In this document: positions 48,719-57,401 of the stretch, in pieces | How the letters are laid out: each line of letters opens with the position of its first letter | Numbering within the stretch: position 1 is the stretch's first letter | Notes under the pieces: generated by a model | The model's database searches: none | What the model saw: only the letters and a program-made list of their open reading frames with translations | Told to the model about the DNA's origin: nothing | Position numbers and translations under genes: made by a program | DNA from: JAVBNU01 sp031551265 | Lineage (GTDB): Bacteria > Cyanobacteriota > Vampirovibrionia > Gastranaerophilales > Gastranaerophilaceae | DNA: 64,000 bases | NCBI GenBank assembly: GCA_031551265.1 | Contig: JAVBNU010000012.1 | Location: 1-64,000, forward strand | Direction of reading: 5' to 3'

Positions 48719-51154
48719 ATGATTAGTAAAATTAATTTCAAAGAAGCGTCAGGCGTTAATACAACCCCGATAAGACCAAATAATGTTAATAAAAATAATA
48801 GCATTCAAATTCAGGCCACCCAAAATAGTGATATGCTGCCGGCTTTTTTGGACGCATTAAAATCGTACAACATGAATAACGTTAATCAAATAACCTTTGG
48901 TAACAGTATGGGTGTACATAAAAAAACAACGCAAAGATTAAAAAATGAAATTAATAAACGAGTTACAGGTCACGATGTAATTACAAACACTGAGGTTAAG
49001 TGGCCTATAAATAAAAATGCGAAGATAAACGCATGGATGGTCACAGCTGAAACCGATACTTTTATGAAAACGGGAGGCCTCGCTGAGGTTGCTGTTCAGC
49101 TGCCTGATGCTTTCAACCTGAGACTCAAGGACAAAGGCAACAATATGACAATTGTTACACCTCTCTACCTTGGTGAAGGGACAGAAAAAAGAAATCTATC
49201 AATCACTCCTGTGCCTGACCAACCAAACAAATACATATACTCAGGTCAAAACTGCAAAGATATGGAAATCGAAAAAACGGGCAGTTTTAAAATCAAGGTT
49301 TACAAAAGCCCGACTGAATATGAAAATCAGAAAATAGAAATATTCACAGGTCTCCACGCAAATAACACTAGATATATATTCCTGCGCAACGACAATTTCT
49401 TTAGCGTCAAACCTGCAGCGTCCAACCCTGATTTCTTAAAAGGGCCTTATGTTAATAACGAACATGGTGTGGACGAGGCAACAAGAATGCTTGTTATGTC
49501 TAAAGCTTCAGTGGAGTTGATGAAACAACTACACGAAGGCAAAATGATAAATGACGACGTGCAGGCTCCTAACGTAATCATAGCGAATGACTGGCATGCA
49601 AGCCCGATGAGTGGTTTTATGCGTATTGCAGCGCCAATAGAAGTTGACCAAAAGAAATTGGAACAATCTACACTCGCATATTTTGATAGAACCCCGATAG
49701 TTCATATTACCCATAATGCCCAGTATCAAGGCATCAAAGAAGGCAAGGACGAATCCGAAACATTGTTCAAAACGGTCTTCGGCGAAAACTTAAATATTGT
49801 AAAAGATAATTTAAACGGTGTAAAAGGCGATAAAAACCCATTAAAAATAGGAAAACAAACAGATATCAACCCTACAACAGGCAAAAAGACACACTCATAC
49901 GCGTTTAATTCAGCATTGTTTAATTTGAATCTAGCTGACAGATGCTCGGCCGTATCAAATAATTACGCACACGAACTATGCAAAGCACCTGATTTAGGTT
50001 GTGGTATGCAAGTAGTAAATAACGAAAGAAAAGACGCCAACCCGCAACGAACAATGCTCGGCATAGTTAACGGCTACACTAAAAGCAAAGCCGAGGCGAG
50101 CGAGGCATTTATTGAAAAAATTAACAGAGTTTTAACGCTTCCCGAAAATCCGCTTAAACCATACGCCGGCCTGTACAATTCAACAGGCTACGCTATAAAA
50201 ATGGAAAACAAAAACGCAATGATGCAGTTCTTGAAAGAGGTATCAAGCGGCAAAAGAGACAATAATTTAGTAAAACTCTACGATCCTGCAAATTGCGACA
50301 TAAGCAATATAAAGGACATAAGCAAGGTGCCTGTAGTATGTTCTGTTGGCAGATTCGTCGATCAAAAGGGATTTGATTACCTTGCGAAAACAATTGAACT
50401 TACAATGGCACGTCCCGGATTTGCAGATGAAGAAGCACCAATGTTCATTGTTATGGGCTCAGGCGATGAAGCAACAAGCAAGCTGTTTAAAGACCTCAAG
50501 CACGACCTGATAACTATCGGTGAAAAAGAAATTAAGCGCGCTCAAAGAGATATGGAAAATGCTAAAAAAGAATTAAATGTTTTTAGTCGATATCACCACG
50601 CTGGTAAAAAAACAGAAAAAGCTAAAAATGACCTGGCCGAGGCTGAAACCACTATGAAAATGGCAAAACGCAAATATGACGCCGGCAAAAGATTATGCTT
50701 AGTTGAGGGCTTCAATAATGAATTGCGCGACATTTTTTATTGTGGCAGCGACTTTATGGCTATTACCAGCAAATTTGAACCCTGCGGGCTTATTCAAATG
50801 GAAACAATGGCAAAAGGCACCATTCCTATCGCAACATCAACAGGCGGCTTAAAAGACACTATTACAGACGGTGAAAACGGCTTCCTGACAAACAGATTCT
50901 TCGGTTTCAACTCGAATAGCTTGATTTATGATAACGGACAGCCGTTCAATGATATGTTGGTCGATAATGTTAGCGCTATTGATGAGGCGATGACAAGAGC
51001 TTTACGTATGTATTATAAAAGTCCTGAAACGATTCAGGAAATGTCTATAGCTGCAATGGAAAAAGATTTCAGCTGGGACGTTCGCGGCGGCGCACTTGAC
51101 CAGTATTGGAATTTGATGAAAACCGGCCACAAAGATCTGCATGCCGAGATATAA
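48719..51154 (+). CDS. glgA: Glycogen synthase (GT5) with N-terminal extension and coiled insert
   Basis: The 811-residue enzyme adds ADP-glucose units to glycogen. It has the GT5 start AWMVTAETDTFMKTGGLAEV (KTGGL, about 112), VIIANDWHASPMSGF, and ITHNAQYQGIKEG. The C-terminal motif is SKFEPCGLIQMETMAKGTIP, then STGGLKDTITDGENGFL. Typical GlgA is about 480-530 residues. The extra parts are an N-terminal 100 residues (KINFKEASG, later QITFGNSMG) and a charged helical insert near 600-660 (EKEIKRAQRDMENAKKELNV and onward) within the C-terminal domain. AGGAAAAG precedes the ATG. Confidence 0.9.
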   Translation: MISKINFKEASGVNTTPIRPNNVNKNNSIQIQATQNSDMLPAFLDALKSYNMNNVNQITFGNSMGVHKKTTQRLKNEINKRVTGHDVITNTEVKWPINKNAKINAWMVTAETDTFMKTGGLAEVAVQLPDAFNLRLKDKGNNMTIVTPLYLGEGTEKRNLSITPVPDQPNKYIYSGQNCKDMEIEKTGSFKIKVYKSPTEYENQKIEIFTGLHANNTRYIFLRNDNFFSVKPAASNPDFLKGPYVNNEHGVDEATRMLVMSKASVELMKQLHEGKMINDDVQAPNVIIANDWHASPMSGFMRIAAPIEVDQKKLEQSTLAYFDRTPIVHITHNAQYQGIKEGKDESETLFKTVFGENLNIVKDNLNGVKGDKNPLKIGKQTDINPTTGKKTHSYAFNSALFNLNLADRCSAVSNNYAHELCKAPDLGCGMQVVNNERKDANPQRTMLGIVNGYTKSKAEASEAFIEKINRVLTLPENPLKPYAGLYNSTGYAIKMENKNAMMQFLKEVSSGKRDNNLVKLYDPANCDISNIKDISKVPVVCSVGRFVDQKGFDYLAKTIELTMARPGFADEEAPMFIVMGSGDEATSKLFKDLKHDLITIGEKEIKRAQRDMENAKKELNVFSRYHHAGKKTEKAKNDLAEAETTMKMAKRKYDAGKRLCLVEGFNNELRDIFYCGSDFMAITSKFEPCGLIQMETMAKGTIPIATSTGGLKDTITDGENGFLTNRFFGFNSNSLIYDNGQPFNDMLVDNVSAIDEAMTRALRMYYKSPETIQEMSIAAMEKDFSWDVRGGALDQYWNLMKTGHKDLHAEI

Positions 51155-51157
51155 TAC

Positions 51158-53569
51158 TTAAATATTCACAAGTAAATTATCTTGCACCAACGTTTCAATA
51201 TCCGCCAAATCATTTGTCAAAAGTTGGTTATGAAATTGTCGTACTTCGTCGAGTTCTAGTGTTAAATCTTCGTATAAAGGATGTGCCTTTATCGTGTTTA
51301 ATTCTTTTGGCTGCAAAAATTCTATGACACAACTATTTTCGTCAGAACCTGATTGAATTTTGATAATTTCGATTGAAGCAAATAATTCTAAAGCCATTTC
51401 CAGAAAATTATTTGTAAGCCCGAAAATGCTGCTTAATTGCGTGATATTTATATTGCCGCTTTTGTTATTATGAGCGTATTTCAACATTCCTGAGAAAGTC
51501 TTCAAAATTTCATCAAGGTCAAATTTCGACAGCGAATATGACATAAAATGAATTTTAGAAGGCTTAACTTCTTTGATGATTTCTTTTAATAATTCTTCGT
51601 TTGCAGGATAATCAAAAAACATTATTTGGTCGGCCTTTTGGACATTCATTCTTGTACATAATTTATCTTTAAATTCAGAAAACTTACAAAGCTTTTCAAT
51701 GATATTTTTGTCCTCTGCAAAAATCAATATTTTTTGGTTGCTTTCAGCACAGTAGTTCGCGACTTGTCTAAAAATATCAGTTTTTTTTCTGTGATCGTAT
51801 ATTTTTATACCGGAAGAATTTTCAGACACTTTTTGTATTTCCTGACCTTCAAAATGTAAGTCCTGAATGTCAAGCTGAATAGTGGTTTTGCCGTTAAATT
51901 CATTTATTTTCGGATAAAACGCAACATCCAGTTTTTCGTCGACTTTGACAGGCTGCTCATTATTATTCCACCAAACAGCTTCGAGTTGCTGATTACCCTG
52001 CTCAAGCATTAATTTCGCGTGGTTTTTATTTGTGCCAATGATGCGGAATTGTTTTAAAGTCATATCATTAATGACAAAAAGCGGGGAGTTATTGCCTTCT
52101 CCAAACGGCTGCAGTTGATTAATCAACTCAAGCAGCTTAAAATTCAACTCGTCAGCTTTGATTTCTAAATCAATATTTTTTTGAAGGTTTAAATCCAAAC
52201 CCTCAGCCATTTCTTTTACTGTATCATTAAGAGCTTTTCTGACTTGTGCAATACTCACTTTGTTAACGTCAAAACCTAAGCCGGCAGCGAGTTTGTGTCC
52301 GCCAAAATTTTCGAATAATTTTTCATTGGCTTTAATAATGTCATATAAATTCAGACCTTCAATTCCTCTGGCCGAACAACGCACAATATTTGGCTCATCG
52401 TCGCTTTTTGTCATCATGAAAACAGGCTTGTTGAAGTCTTCAACCAATTTTGAGGCAACAATCCCGATTATTCCGATATGCCAGCTCTCTGAAAAAAGCA
52501 CTACGCAGGAGTTTTGAGGATTGTTTTGGAGTTGTTCAATAGCTTCTTGATATGTCGTGTCGCATAATTCCTGTCTGATTTTGTTTAAGTTGTTTAATTG
52601 CTCACAGCAAATTTCAATCTCGGACGAATTGTCAGAAATTAGTAATTTTATCGCACTATCAACTGTATCAAGCCTGCCTGCCGCATTAATTCTTGGTGCA
52701 ATACCAAATGCTATATTTTCGGAGGTCAACTCGGCCTCAGGATTGTACCCTGCGGTTTCTAAAAGTTTTTTCAGGCCGGCATGTTTGCCTTTTTGTATTA
52801 ACGTCAGCCCACAAGTCACGAAACATCTGTTCTCACCCAACAACGGTACCACATCTGCAATTGTCCCGAGCGCAACGAACGGCAATATCTCATCAATAAA
52901 TTCATTTTTGCCATATTTATCCAACAAAGCGCAAGCCAACTTGAACGCCACGCCAACACCGGCAAGGTAGCTCAAGTATTGAATTTCTTCGACTGTACAT
53001 TTTTCGCTGAGATTGTCCTGCACTTTAGGGTTGATAATTGCGTATGCTTCGGGTAATTCACCTGCGTAGTCATGGTGGTCTGTGATAATTGTGTCAACTT
53101 TGAAGCCATTCAAAAATCTTACTTCTTCAACATCACCAACACCACAATCAACAGTAATGACTAATTTCATTTTCTTTTGCGAGATTAATTTAATCAACGC
53201 TTTTGTGTTGAGTCCGTGATTTTCGAATTCCCGTGAAGGTATATAAAAATCTACATTAGCGCCTAAAAATTTTAATGTTTTGTACATCAGTGCAGTTGAA
53301 GTCACACCATCCGCGTCAAAATCGCCCCAGATGATGATTTTTTCTTGGGTCTCAATCGCTTTTGTTATGCGCTCAACGCTTTTTTGCATATTACAAAAAA
53401 CGCTTGGAGGTATAATTTGCATCTTTAGGGGATTCAAAAAATCCTGCGTTTTTTTATGCGTGTTTATTCCACGCTGCACTAAAAGTTTCGCAAGAAATTC
53501 ATTTTTGACAATGCCCAAGACTTCTGCCGGGATTGTTTCAGCCTGATTTAAAATCCATTTTGTTCGCAA
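51158..53569 (-). CDS. recJ: Single-stranded-DNA exonuclease RecJ
   Basis: The 803-residue 5'-3' exonuclease acts in recombination and repair. It has the DHH motifs IIWGDFDADGVTSTALMYKT, VITVDCGVG, IITDHHDYAGELPEAYAIIN, AFGIAPRINAAGRLDT and FGGHKLAAGLGF. The OB-type part with FGEGNNSPLFVIN follows. The last 230 residues (from about 570) extend past the E. coli length, as in other long RecJ proteins. It is the last gene of the fixC-fixX-hypothetical-recJ unit, starting 8 bases after the preceding stop. Confidence 0.93.
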   Translation of the reverse strand: MRTKWILNQAETIPAEVLGIVKNEFLAKLLVQRGINTHKKTQDFLNPLKMQIIPPSVFCNMQKSVERITKAIETQEKIIIWGDFDADGVTSTALMYKTLKFLGANVDFYIPSREFENHGLNTKALIKLISQKKMKLVITVDCGVGDVEEVRFLNGFKVDTIITDHHDYAGELPEAYAIINPKVQDNLSEKCTVEEIQYLSYLAGVGVAFKLACALLDKYGKNEFIDEILPFVALGTIADVVPLLGENRCFVTCGLTLIQKGKHAGLKKLLETAGYNPEAELTSENIAFGIAPRINAAGRLDTVDSAIKLLISDNSSEIEICCEQLNNLNKIRQELCDTTYQEAIEQLQNNPQNSCVVLFSESWHIGIIGIVASKLVEDFNKPVFMMTKSDDEPNIVRCSARGIEGLNLYDIIKANEKLFENFGGHKLAAGLGFDVNKVSIAQVRKALNDTVKEMAEGLDLNLQKNIDLEIKADELNFKLLELINQLQPFGEGNNSPLFVINDMTLKQFRIIGTNKNHAKLMLEQGNQQLEAVWWNNNEQPVKVDEKLDVAFYPKINEFNGKTTIQLDIQDLHFEGQEIQKVSENSSGIKIYDHRKKTDIFRQVANYCAESNQKILIFAEDKNIIEKLCKFSEFKDKLCTRMNVQKADQIMFFDYPANEELLKEIIKEVKPSKIHFMSYSLSKFDLDEILKTFSGMLKYAHNNKSGNINITQLSSIFGLTNNFLEMALELFASIEIIKIQSGSDENSCVIEFLQPKELNTIKAHPLYEDLTLELDEVRQFHNQLLTNDLADIETLVQDNLLVNI

Positions 53570-53577
53570 TTTACACC

Positions 53578-53979
53578 CTACAATTCTTCAGAAAATTCAT
53601 CTTCCATTTCGACTTCGTCTTCGTCAATATCTTCCTTGATTTTTTCGACAACTATTCTTGCCATTTCTTTTGCTATTGATTTTTGTGTCGCCTCGGGGCA
53701 GTTCTCAAGCATATTGATTGCGGTGCGAAGAGTCGTATCAATATCATACCATCTGCCATTGCCGCGAACCACCCTACCATCCTCAACAGCCGTCAAAATA
53801 TCGTCCACCGCCAAAAAATTGTTACTGGTGATACTATGCTCAATAATGACTTTTATTAGGTTCAGAGCAATTTTAATTTGTGTTTCATCGTCCGATTCTT
53901 CCAATATTGTCATCGATTTGGACAAAACCGGGTCTCTGTCATACCAGCGTCTTATATTATCTGTGTATTCTTCTTTCAT
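53578..53979 (-). CDS. Acidic hypothetical protein with internal duplication
   Basis: The 133-residue protein of unknown family contains two similar units of about 38 residues. One is RRWYDRDPVLSKSMTILEES at about 10; the other is GRWYDIDTTLRTAINMLENC at about 75. Each has RWYD-x-D followed by two helices ending IIE or VVE. The tail is very acidic (EVEMEDEFSEEL). It lies between fixX (15 bp) and recJ (8 bp) and must be co-transcribed. A small acidic adaptor is possible. Confidence 0.72.
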   Translation of the reverse strand: MKEEYTDNIRRWYDRDPVLSKSMTILEESDDETQIKIALNLIKVIIEHSITSNNFLAVDDILTAVEDGRVVRGNGRWYDIDTTLRTAINMLENCPEATQKSIAKEMARIVVEKIKEDIDEDEVEMEDEFSEEL

Positions 53980-53994
53980 AATTCTTCCTTATTC

Positions 53995-54303
53995 TTATCC
54001 GTGTTTAAACGTGATTCCGTAGCCGCCTTTAGGGTATTTCCAATTTAGGGCATCCATGTTGCAGGCTATTCTGCATGCACCGCATTCCAGGCAATTTTCG
54101 TATGCAGCCGTGATTGTGCCATCTTCTTCCTGCGAGTAAACATTTGCAGGACAAATATATAAACAGCACGGCTCTTTGCAGTGCTTACACTTTTCTCTGT
54201 CAATCTCCAAGTGTGATTCCAGGCAATGCTTGCATTTTACAGTAAATAATTTATCGTCAATATTTTGTTCTTGATTTTCTATAGAATTGTTTTCTTCGCT
54301 CAT
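53995..54303 (-). CDS. fixX: FixX-type ferredoxin-like protein
   Basis: The 102-residue protein carries a FixX-like double cluster domain: KCKHCKEPCCLYICPANVYS, then YENCLECGACRIACNMDALN and the family end WKYPKGGYGITFKHG. An extra CKHC pair at about 20-23 precedes the usual start. It passes electrons to or from the FixC-type flavoprotein, whose stop overlaps its start by one base. FixA and FixB, the usual ETF partners, are not in the window. Confidence 0.88.
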   Translation of the reverse strand: MSEENNSIENQEQNIDDKLFTVKCKHCLESHLEIDREKCKHCKEPCCLYICPANVYSQEEDGTITAAYENCLECGACRIACNMDALNWKYPKGGYGITFKHG

Positions 54304-55619
54304 TATTTGAAAATTCCTATGATAATTTTAATAAATCCAAAACCGTCTTTAATTAATTCAGTCGGTTTTCTGTCTTTGAAAACACTCAAAGCGTATGACA
54401 TGAATTTCTTTTTCTTTGCTACACTATCGACCGACGTGAACATATCGAAAAATTGATTAATTTTAGCAATCCAATAGCCAAGATATGACTCCTGGCGTTT
54501 GTGCAGAACATCCATCACGTCTTTGTAGCTTTTCATATCTGTCATTACAAAACTGTTTTTGAGCTTCTTTTTGTAAAGAGCTAGCATATTTTTTGAGAAG
54601 TCATTTTTTTCGATAGCTTCAATTGCGGTTTCTCCGGCGAATTTCCCGCTCATCATTGCAAGGTTTGTACCTTCCCAGTGTACATTGTTGACAAGCATTG
54701 CGGCATCACCAACAACCATCACGCCGTCAGAATATAGTTGCGGTATAGCTTTATAACCGCCTTCAGGTATCAAATGAGCGCTATATTCAATTAACTCACC
54801 GTCTTTGATCAACGGTTGGATTACAGGGTGCGCTTTTAACTCTGCGAGCAGCTCATAAGGCTTTTTCTTTTTGTCTTTCAACTCACTCAACGCGACGCCA
54901 ATCCCGATAGATACAGAATTTTTGTTTGTATAAATATAGCCGAGCCCAAGCATTGATTTCAGTGCGCCACCCACAACTGTATATATGCAGCCCTCGTCAT
55001 CGTTGAGATTGAAGCGTTCTTGGAGGACTTCTTTAGGGAGTTTAATAACTTCTTTCACGCCAAGCGCAACATTTTTAGGCTCAAGTGGTTTTCTCAAATC
55101 TGCTTGACGTGCAAGCAGCGAGTTTACACCATCAGCCAAAACTACAATGTCTGCATAATAATTTTCGTAATCAGTTTTGATACCGACGACTTTGTTTCCC
55201 TCGATAATCAGCTCACGTACAGGTGTCTGTGCTGCTACATATACGCCTTCCTTTTGTGCTTGTTTAACGCACCACCTATCCCATTTCGCGCGCAAAACCG
55301 TGAAACTATTGTAGTCTTGTGGGCCGCATAGTCGGCACGATTTATGCGAAATGACAGTCGCTTCGTCATCATCTAAGAGAGCATATCTATGTTCCGTGTT
55401 ATAGCGTTCAATAGGCGCGCTTTCAAAGAAGTTAGGGAAAATCTCTAAAGTTGGTTTTACATATACAGCGCCGCCAAACATGTTTTTGCAGCCTGAAAAG
55501 TCGCCTCGCTCAACTAACAAGACTTTCTTGCCTGCGCGCGCCACAGTTACCGCACACGCAACCCCTGCCGGTCCGGCACCAACTACTATTACATTAATTT
55601 TTTTCTCTATTTTTTCCAT
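54303..55619 (-). CDS. fixC: FixC-type flavoprotein oxidoreductase
   Basis: The 438-residue protein belongs to the ETF-quinone oxidoreductase/FixC family. It has an FAD-binding start (NVIVVGAGPAGVACAVTVAR), GDFSGCKNMFGGAVY, DIVVLADGVNSLLARQADLR, and the second FAD motif YSDGVMVVGDAAMLVNNVHW. It probably moves electrons between a reduced flavoprotein or ferredoxin and the membrane pool together with FixX. The ATG at 55619 has GTGGAGC upstream; a longer start at 55643 adds eight residues and lacks a site. It heads the operon. Confidence 0.9.
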   Translation of the reverse strand: MEKIEKKINVIVVGAGPAGVACAVTVARAGKKVLLVERGDFSGCKNMFGGAVYVKPTLEIFPNFFESAPIERYNTEHRYALLDDDEATVISHKSCRLCGPQDYNSFTVLRAKWDRWCVKQAQKEGVYVAAQTPVRELIIEGNKVVGIKTDYENYYADIVVLADGVNSLLARQADLRKPLEPKNVALGVKEVIKLPKEVLQERFNLNDDEGCIYTVVGGALKSMLGLGYIYTNKNSVSIGIGVALSELKDKKKKPYELLAELKAHPVIQPLIKDGELIEYSAHLIPEGGYKAIPQLYSDGVMVVGDAAMLVNNVHWEGTNLAMMSGKFAGETAIEAIEKNDFSKNMLALYKKKLKNSFVMTDMKSYKDVMDVLHKRQESYLGYWIAKINQFFDMFTSVDSVAKKKKFMSYALSVFKDRKPTELIKDGFGFIKIIIGIFK

Positions 55620-55735
55620 TGAGCTCCACCCTGCATTTTTCATTATATAATTAAATGCCTAACTTTAGCAATCTGTTAACTTTGGCGTTTTTTTCACCAG
55701 TTAGCTATAACTCAAAAGGATGAATTTAAAACCGG

Positions 55736-56320
55736 TTAACTATTCATAAAATATTTACATATTTCAATCGTTTGTTCATCAACTTCTTTATTTTGACTCC
55801 GTAAATAATTTATAGTCGCCTGAAATAGCAATGCCATCGCCCTATTAAGCCCGTTATCAGAATATAAAACACTCATAACTTCTTCTTGTTTCTCAGGCTC
55901 ACGAGTATTTGGCTCGATTTTGTCAGCAATAAAAATTACTTTTTCAAAATCACTCATTTCTTTTCTGCCGATTGTATGGTAGCGAATAGCTGCCAAAATT
56001 TCTTCATCAGTGACGCCAAACTCATTCTGTGCAGTATAAGCGCTCAATGGTGCATGCAGTGTTTTCAGGTGTTCTAATTCCTTAGGTAAAACTTCAATTT
56101 TATGTTCTTCAACAAATTTAAACATATCTTTCTTTGAAAAATTTTTGGCGCAATCATGCAAAAGTCCTGCAATTTCGGCCTTTTCTTTATCTAAATTAAA
56201 CTTTTCAGCCAATTTACCGGCGCACTCCATAGCACCGATAGAATGCAGATACTTTTCTTCGGTCAAATGCTCTTTAAGCCATTTTTTTATATCTTCAAGA
56301 CTTTGATTTGTATAATTCAT
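55736..56320 (-). CDS. yqeK: HD-domain hydrolase YqeK
   Basis: The 194-residue HD protein matches YqeK, a diadenosine tetraphosphate hydrolase. Motifs are KYLHSIGAMECAGKLAEKF (first His), EIAGLLHDCAKNFSKKD (HD pair), HAPLSAYTAQNEFGV, AIRYHTIGRKEMSDFEKVIF and ADKIEPNTRE (final Asp). It overlaps the nadD end by 26 bases; nadD-yqeK is a conserved pair. The usual rsfS gene does not follow. Confidence 0.9.
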   Translation of the reverse strand: MNYTNQSLEDIKKWLKEHLTEEKYLHSIGAMECAGKLAEKFNLDKEKAEIAGLLHDCAKNFSKKDMFKFVEEHKIEVLPKELEHLKTLHAPLSAYTAQNEFGVTDEEILAAIRYHTIGRKEMSDFEKVIFIADKIEPNTREPEKQEEVMSVLYSDNGLNRAMALLFQATINYLRSQNKEVDEQTIEICKYFMNS

Positions 56321-56897
56321 GTTGCTCTATATACTCCCATACATTTGCAGGAACCAGCTCAGTAATTGGCTGACCGGCATGTGCTAATTTTCGGACTTGT
56401 GTTGAAGAAATGTCAGTAAATTCTAAATTAGCTATTGAATAATTATAGCCTTTACGACCTAATTCCGCAAAACGCTCCTTGTTAAAATTGTTGCTGCGCA
56501 CGAAAACAATAAAATCGACAAGATTTTTTAAGTCATCTGCATTATGCCAGCTTTCGATGTCTGCGAAAGCATCTTCACCGATGATAAAGCCGACTTTGCC
56601 GTCAATCGGATAGTTTTTGTATAGTTCGCATATTGTCACGTATGTGAAAGACGGCTCAGGACGCTTGAACTCTATGTCCGAGACCTCAAACATCGGATTG
56701 TCTTTGACCGCTAATTCTACCATATCTAGTCTAGCAAGTGACATGTTTTCGTCAAAACACTTATGAGGCGGCTGACATGCCGGTATGAAGATTATTTTGT
56801 CATAATCATAGTATCGGGCAACGTAATCTGCCATCGCCAAATGAGCGTTATGTATGGGATTGAATGTTCCTTGAAACGTACAGATTTTCAACTTCAT
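56295..56897 (-). CDS. nadD: Nicotinate-nucleotide adenylyltransferase
   Basis: This NAD-biosynthesis enzyme joins nicotinate mononucleotide and ATP. The 200-residue product has the nucleotidyltransferase start ICTFQGTFNPIHNAHLAMAD (GTFxPxHxxH), PACQPPHK, and GFIIGEDAFADIESWHNADD. The final motif is TDISSTQVRKLAHAGQPI. AGAGGAC precedes the ATG, and TATAAT lies about 20 bases upstream on the same strand. The gene is coupled to yqeK by overlap. Confidence 0.93.
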   Translation of the reverse strand: MKLKICTFQGTFNPIHNAHLAMADYVARYYDYDKIIFIPACQPPHKCFDENMSLARLDMVELAVKDNPMFEVSDIEFKRPEPSFTYVTICELYKNYPIDGKVGFIIGEDAFADIESWHNADDLKNLVDFIVFVRSNNFNKERFAELGRKGYNYSIANLEFTDISSTQVRKLAHAGQPITELVPANVWEYIEQHELYKSKS

Positions 56898-56950
56898 GTC
56901 CTCTTTTGATAATTATAGCACTATACGGTCAAAATCGTACTATCTTATAT

Positions 56951-56974
56951 TGGTGGGCAATAGCCCACCCTACA
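56951..56974. repeat. GGGCAATAGCCC hairpin repeat (D family)
   Basis: TGGTGGGCAATAGCCCACCC forms a GTGGGC/GCCCAC stem; the same unit is at 30899 and 59188. Confidence 0.65.
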
Positions 56975-56976
56975 CT

Positions 56977-57140
56977 GTCATACCGGAACATAAAGTGTCG
57001 GATAATAAGATTGACGTGTATATCCGGTATCTTCCCTTCTAACGATGTGCCTTCCAATAATGATTTCATTTGTTAACCAGCAAGATGCCGGATATTTGCG
57101 CTTTTATTGACTTGCAACGACTTACACTCCGGCATGACAG
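56977..57140 (+). repeat. Dispersed paired-hairpin repeat, CCGG-type (copy B3)
   Basis: Full-length and nearly identical to 2849-3014: GTCATACCGGAACATAAAGT at the start, TATCCGGTATCTTCCC in the middle, AAGATGCCGGATA, and CTCCGGCATGACAG at the end. The AGGACAGTAGTGG string follows at about 57182. Confidence 0.85.
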
Positions 57141-57244
57141 CAAGAAAAATGAGTGCACGAGTTTAACGGTACTATTTAAGTAGGACAGTAGTGGAAACAA
57201 ATTCAGCATCAACACTAAATATAAAATGCCAGCGGTTCCCTTTA

Positions 57245-57274
57245 TCAAGAAAACCTCTTAGAAAGACTAAGAGG
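57245..57274 (-). terminator. Terminator downstream of the TPR gene
   Basis: On the minus strand, CCTCTTAG and CTAAGAGG form an 8-bp stem with a 5-nt loop, followed by TTTTCTT. It lies about 130 bases after the TPR stop. Confidence 0.7.
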
Positions 57275-57401
57275 CGATACTAATAGCAAGCAATTAGAAG
57301 AGTTGAGGATTTACTCCTACAATATAAGACGATTAAAGCCCGACTACATTAGACGAAACTTTAATCTTTTAAAATTATATTGACCTTTCGGGCAACAAAA
57401 A
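57275..57401 (-). other. Structured 3' region after the TPR gene
   Basis: Two mutually exclusive pairings are possible: GATTAAAG (57331-57338) with CTTTAATC (57359-57366), or GCCCGA (57338-57343) with TCGGGC (57388-57393). It could be a structured 3' untranslated region or a small RNA ending at the terminator. No known RNA family was recognised. Confidence 0.35.

Noticed and set aside
57180..57401. 6S, SRP or RNase P RNA candidate
   Set aside because: None of the conserved core motifs of these RNAs is present, so it is listed only as a structured region with low confidence.
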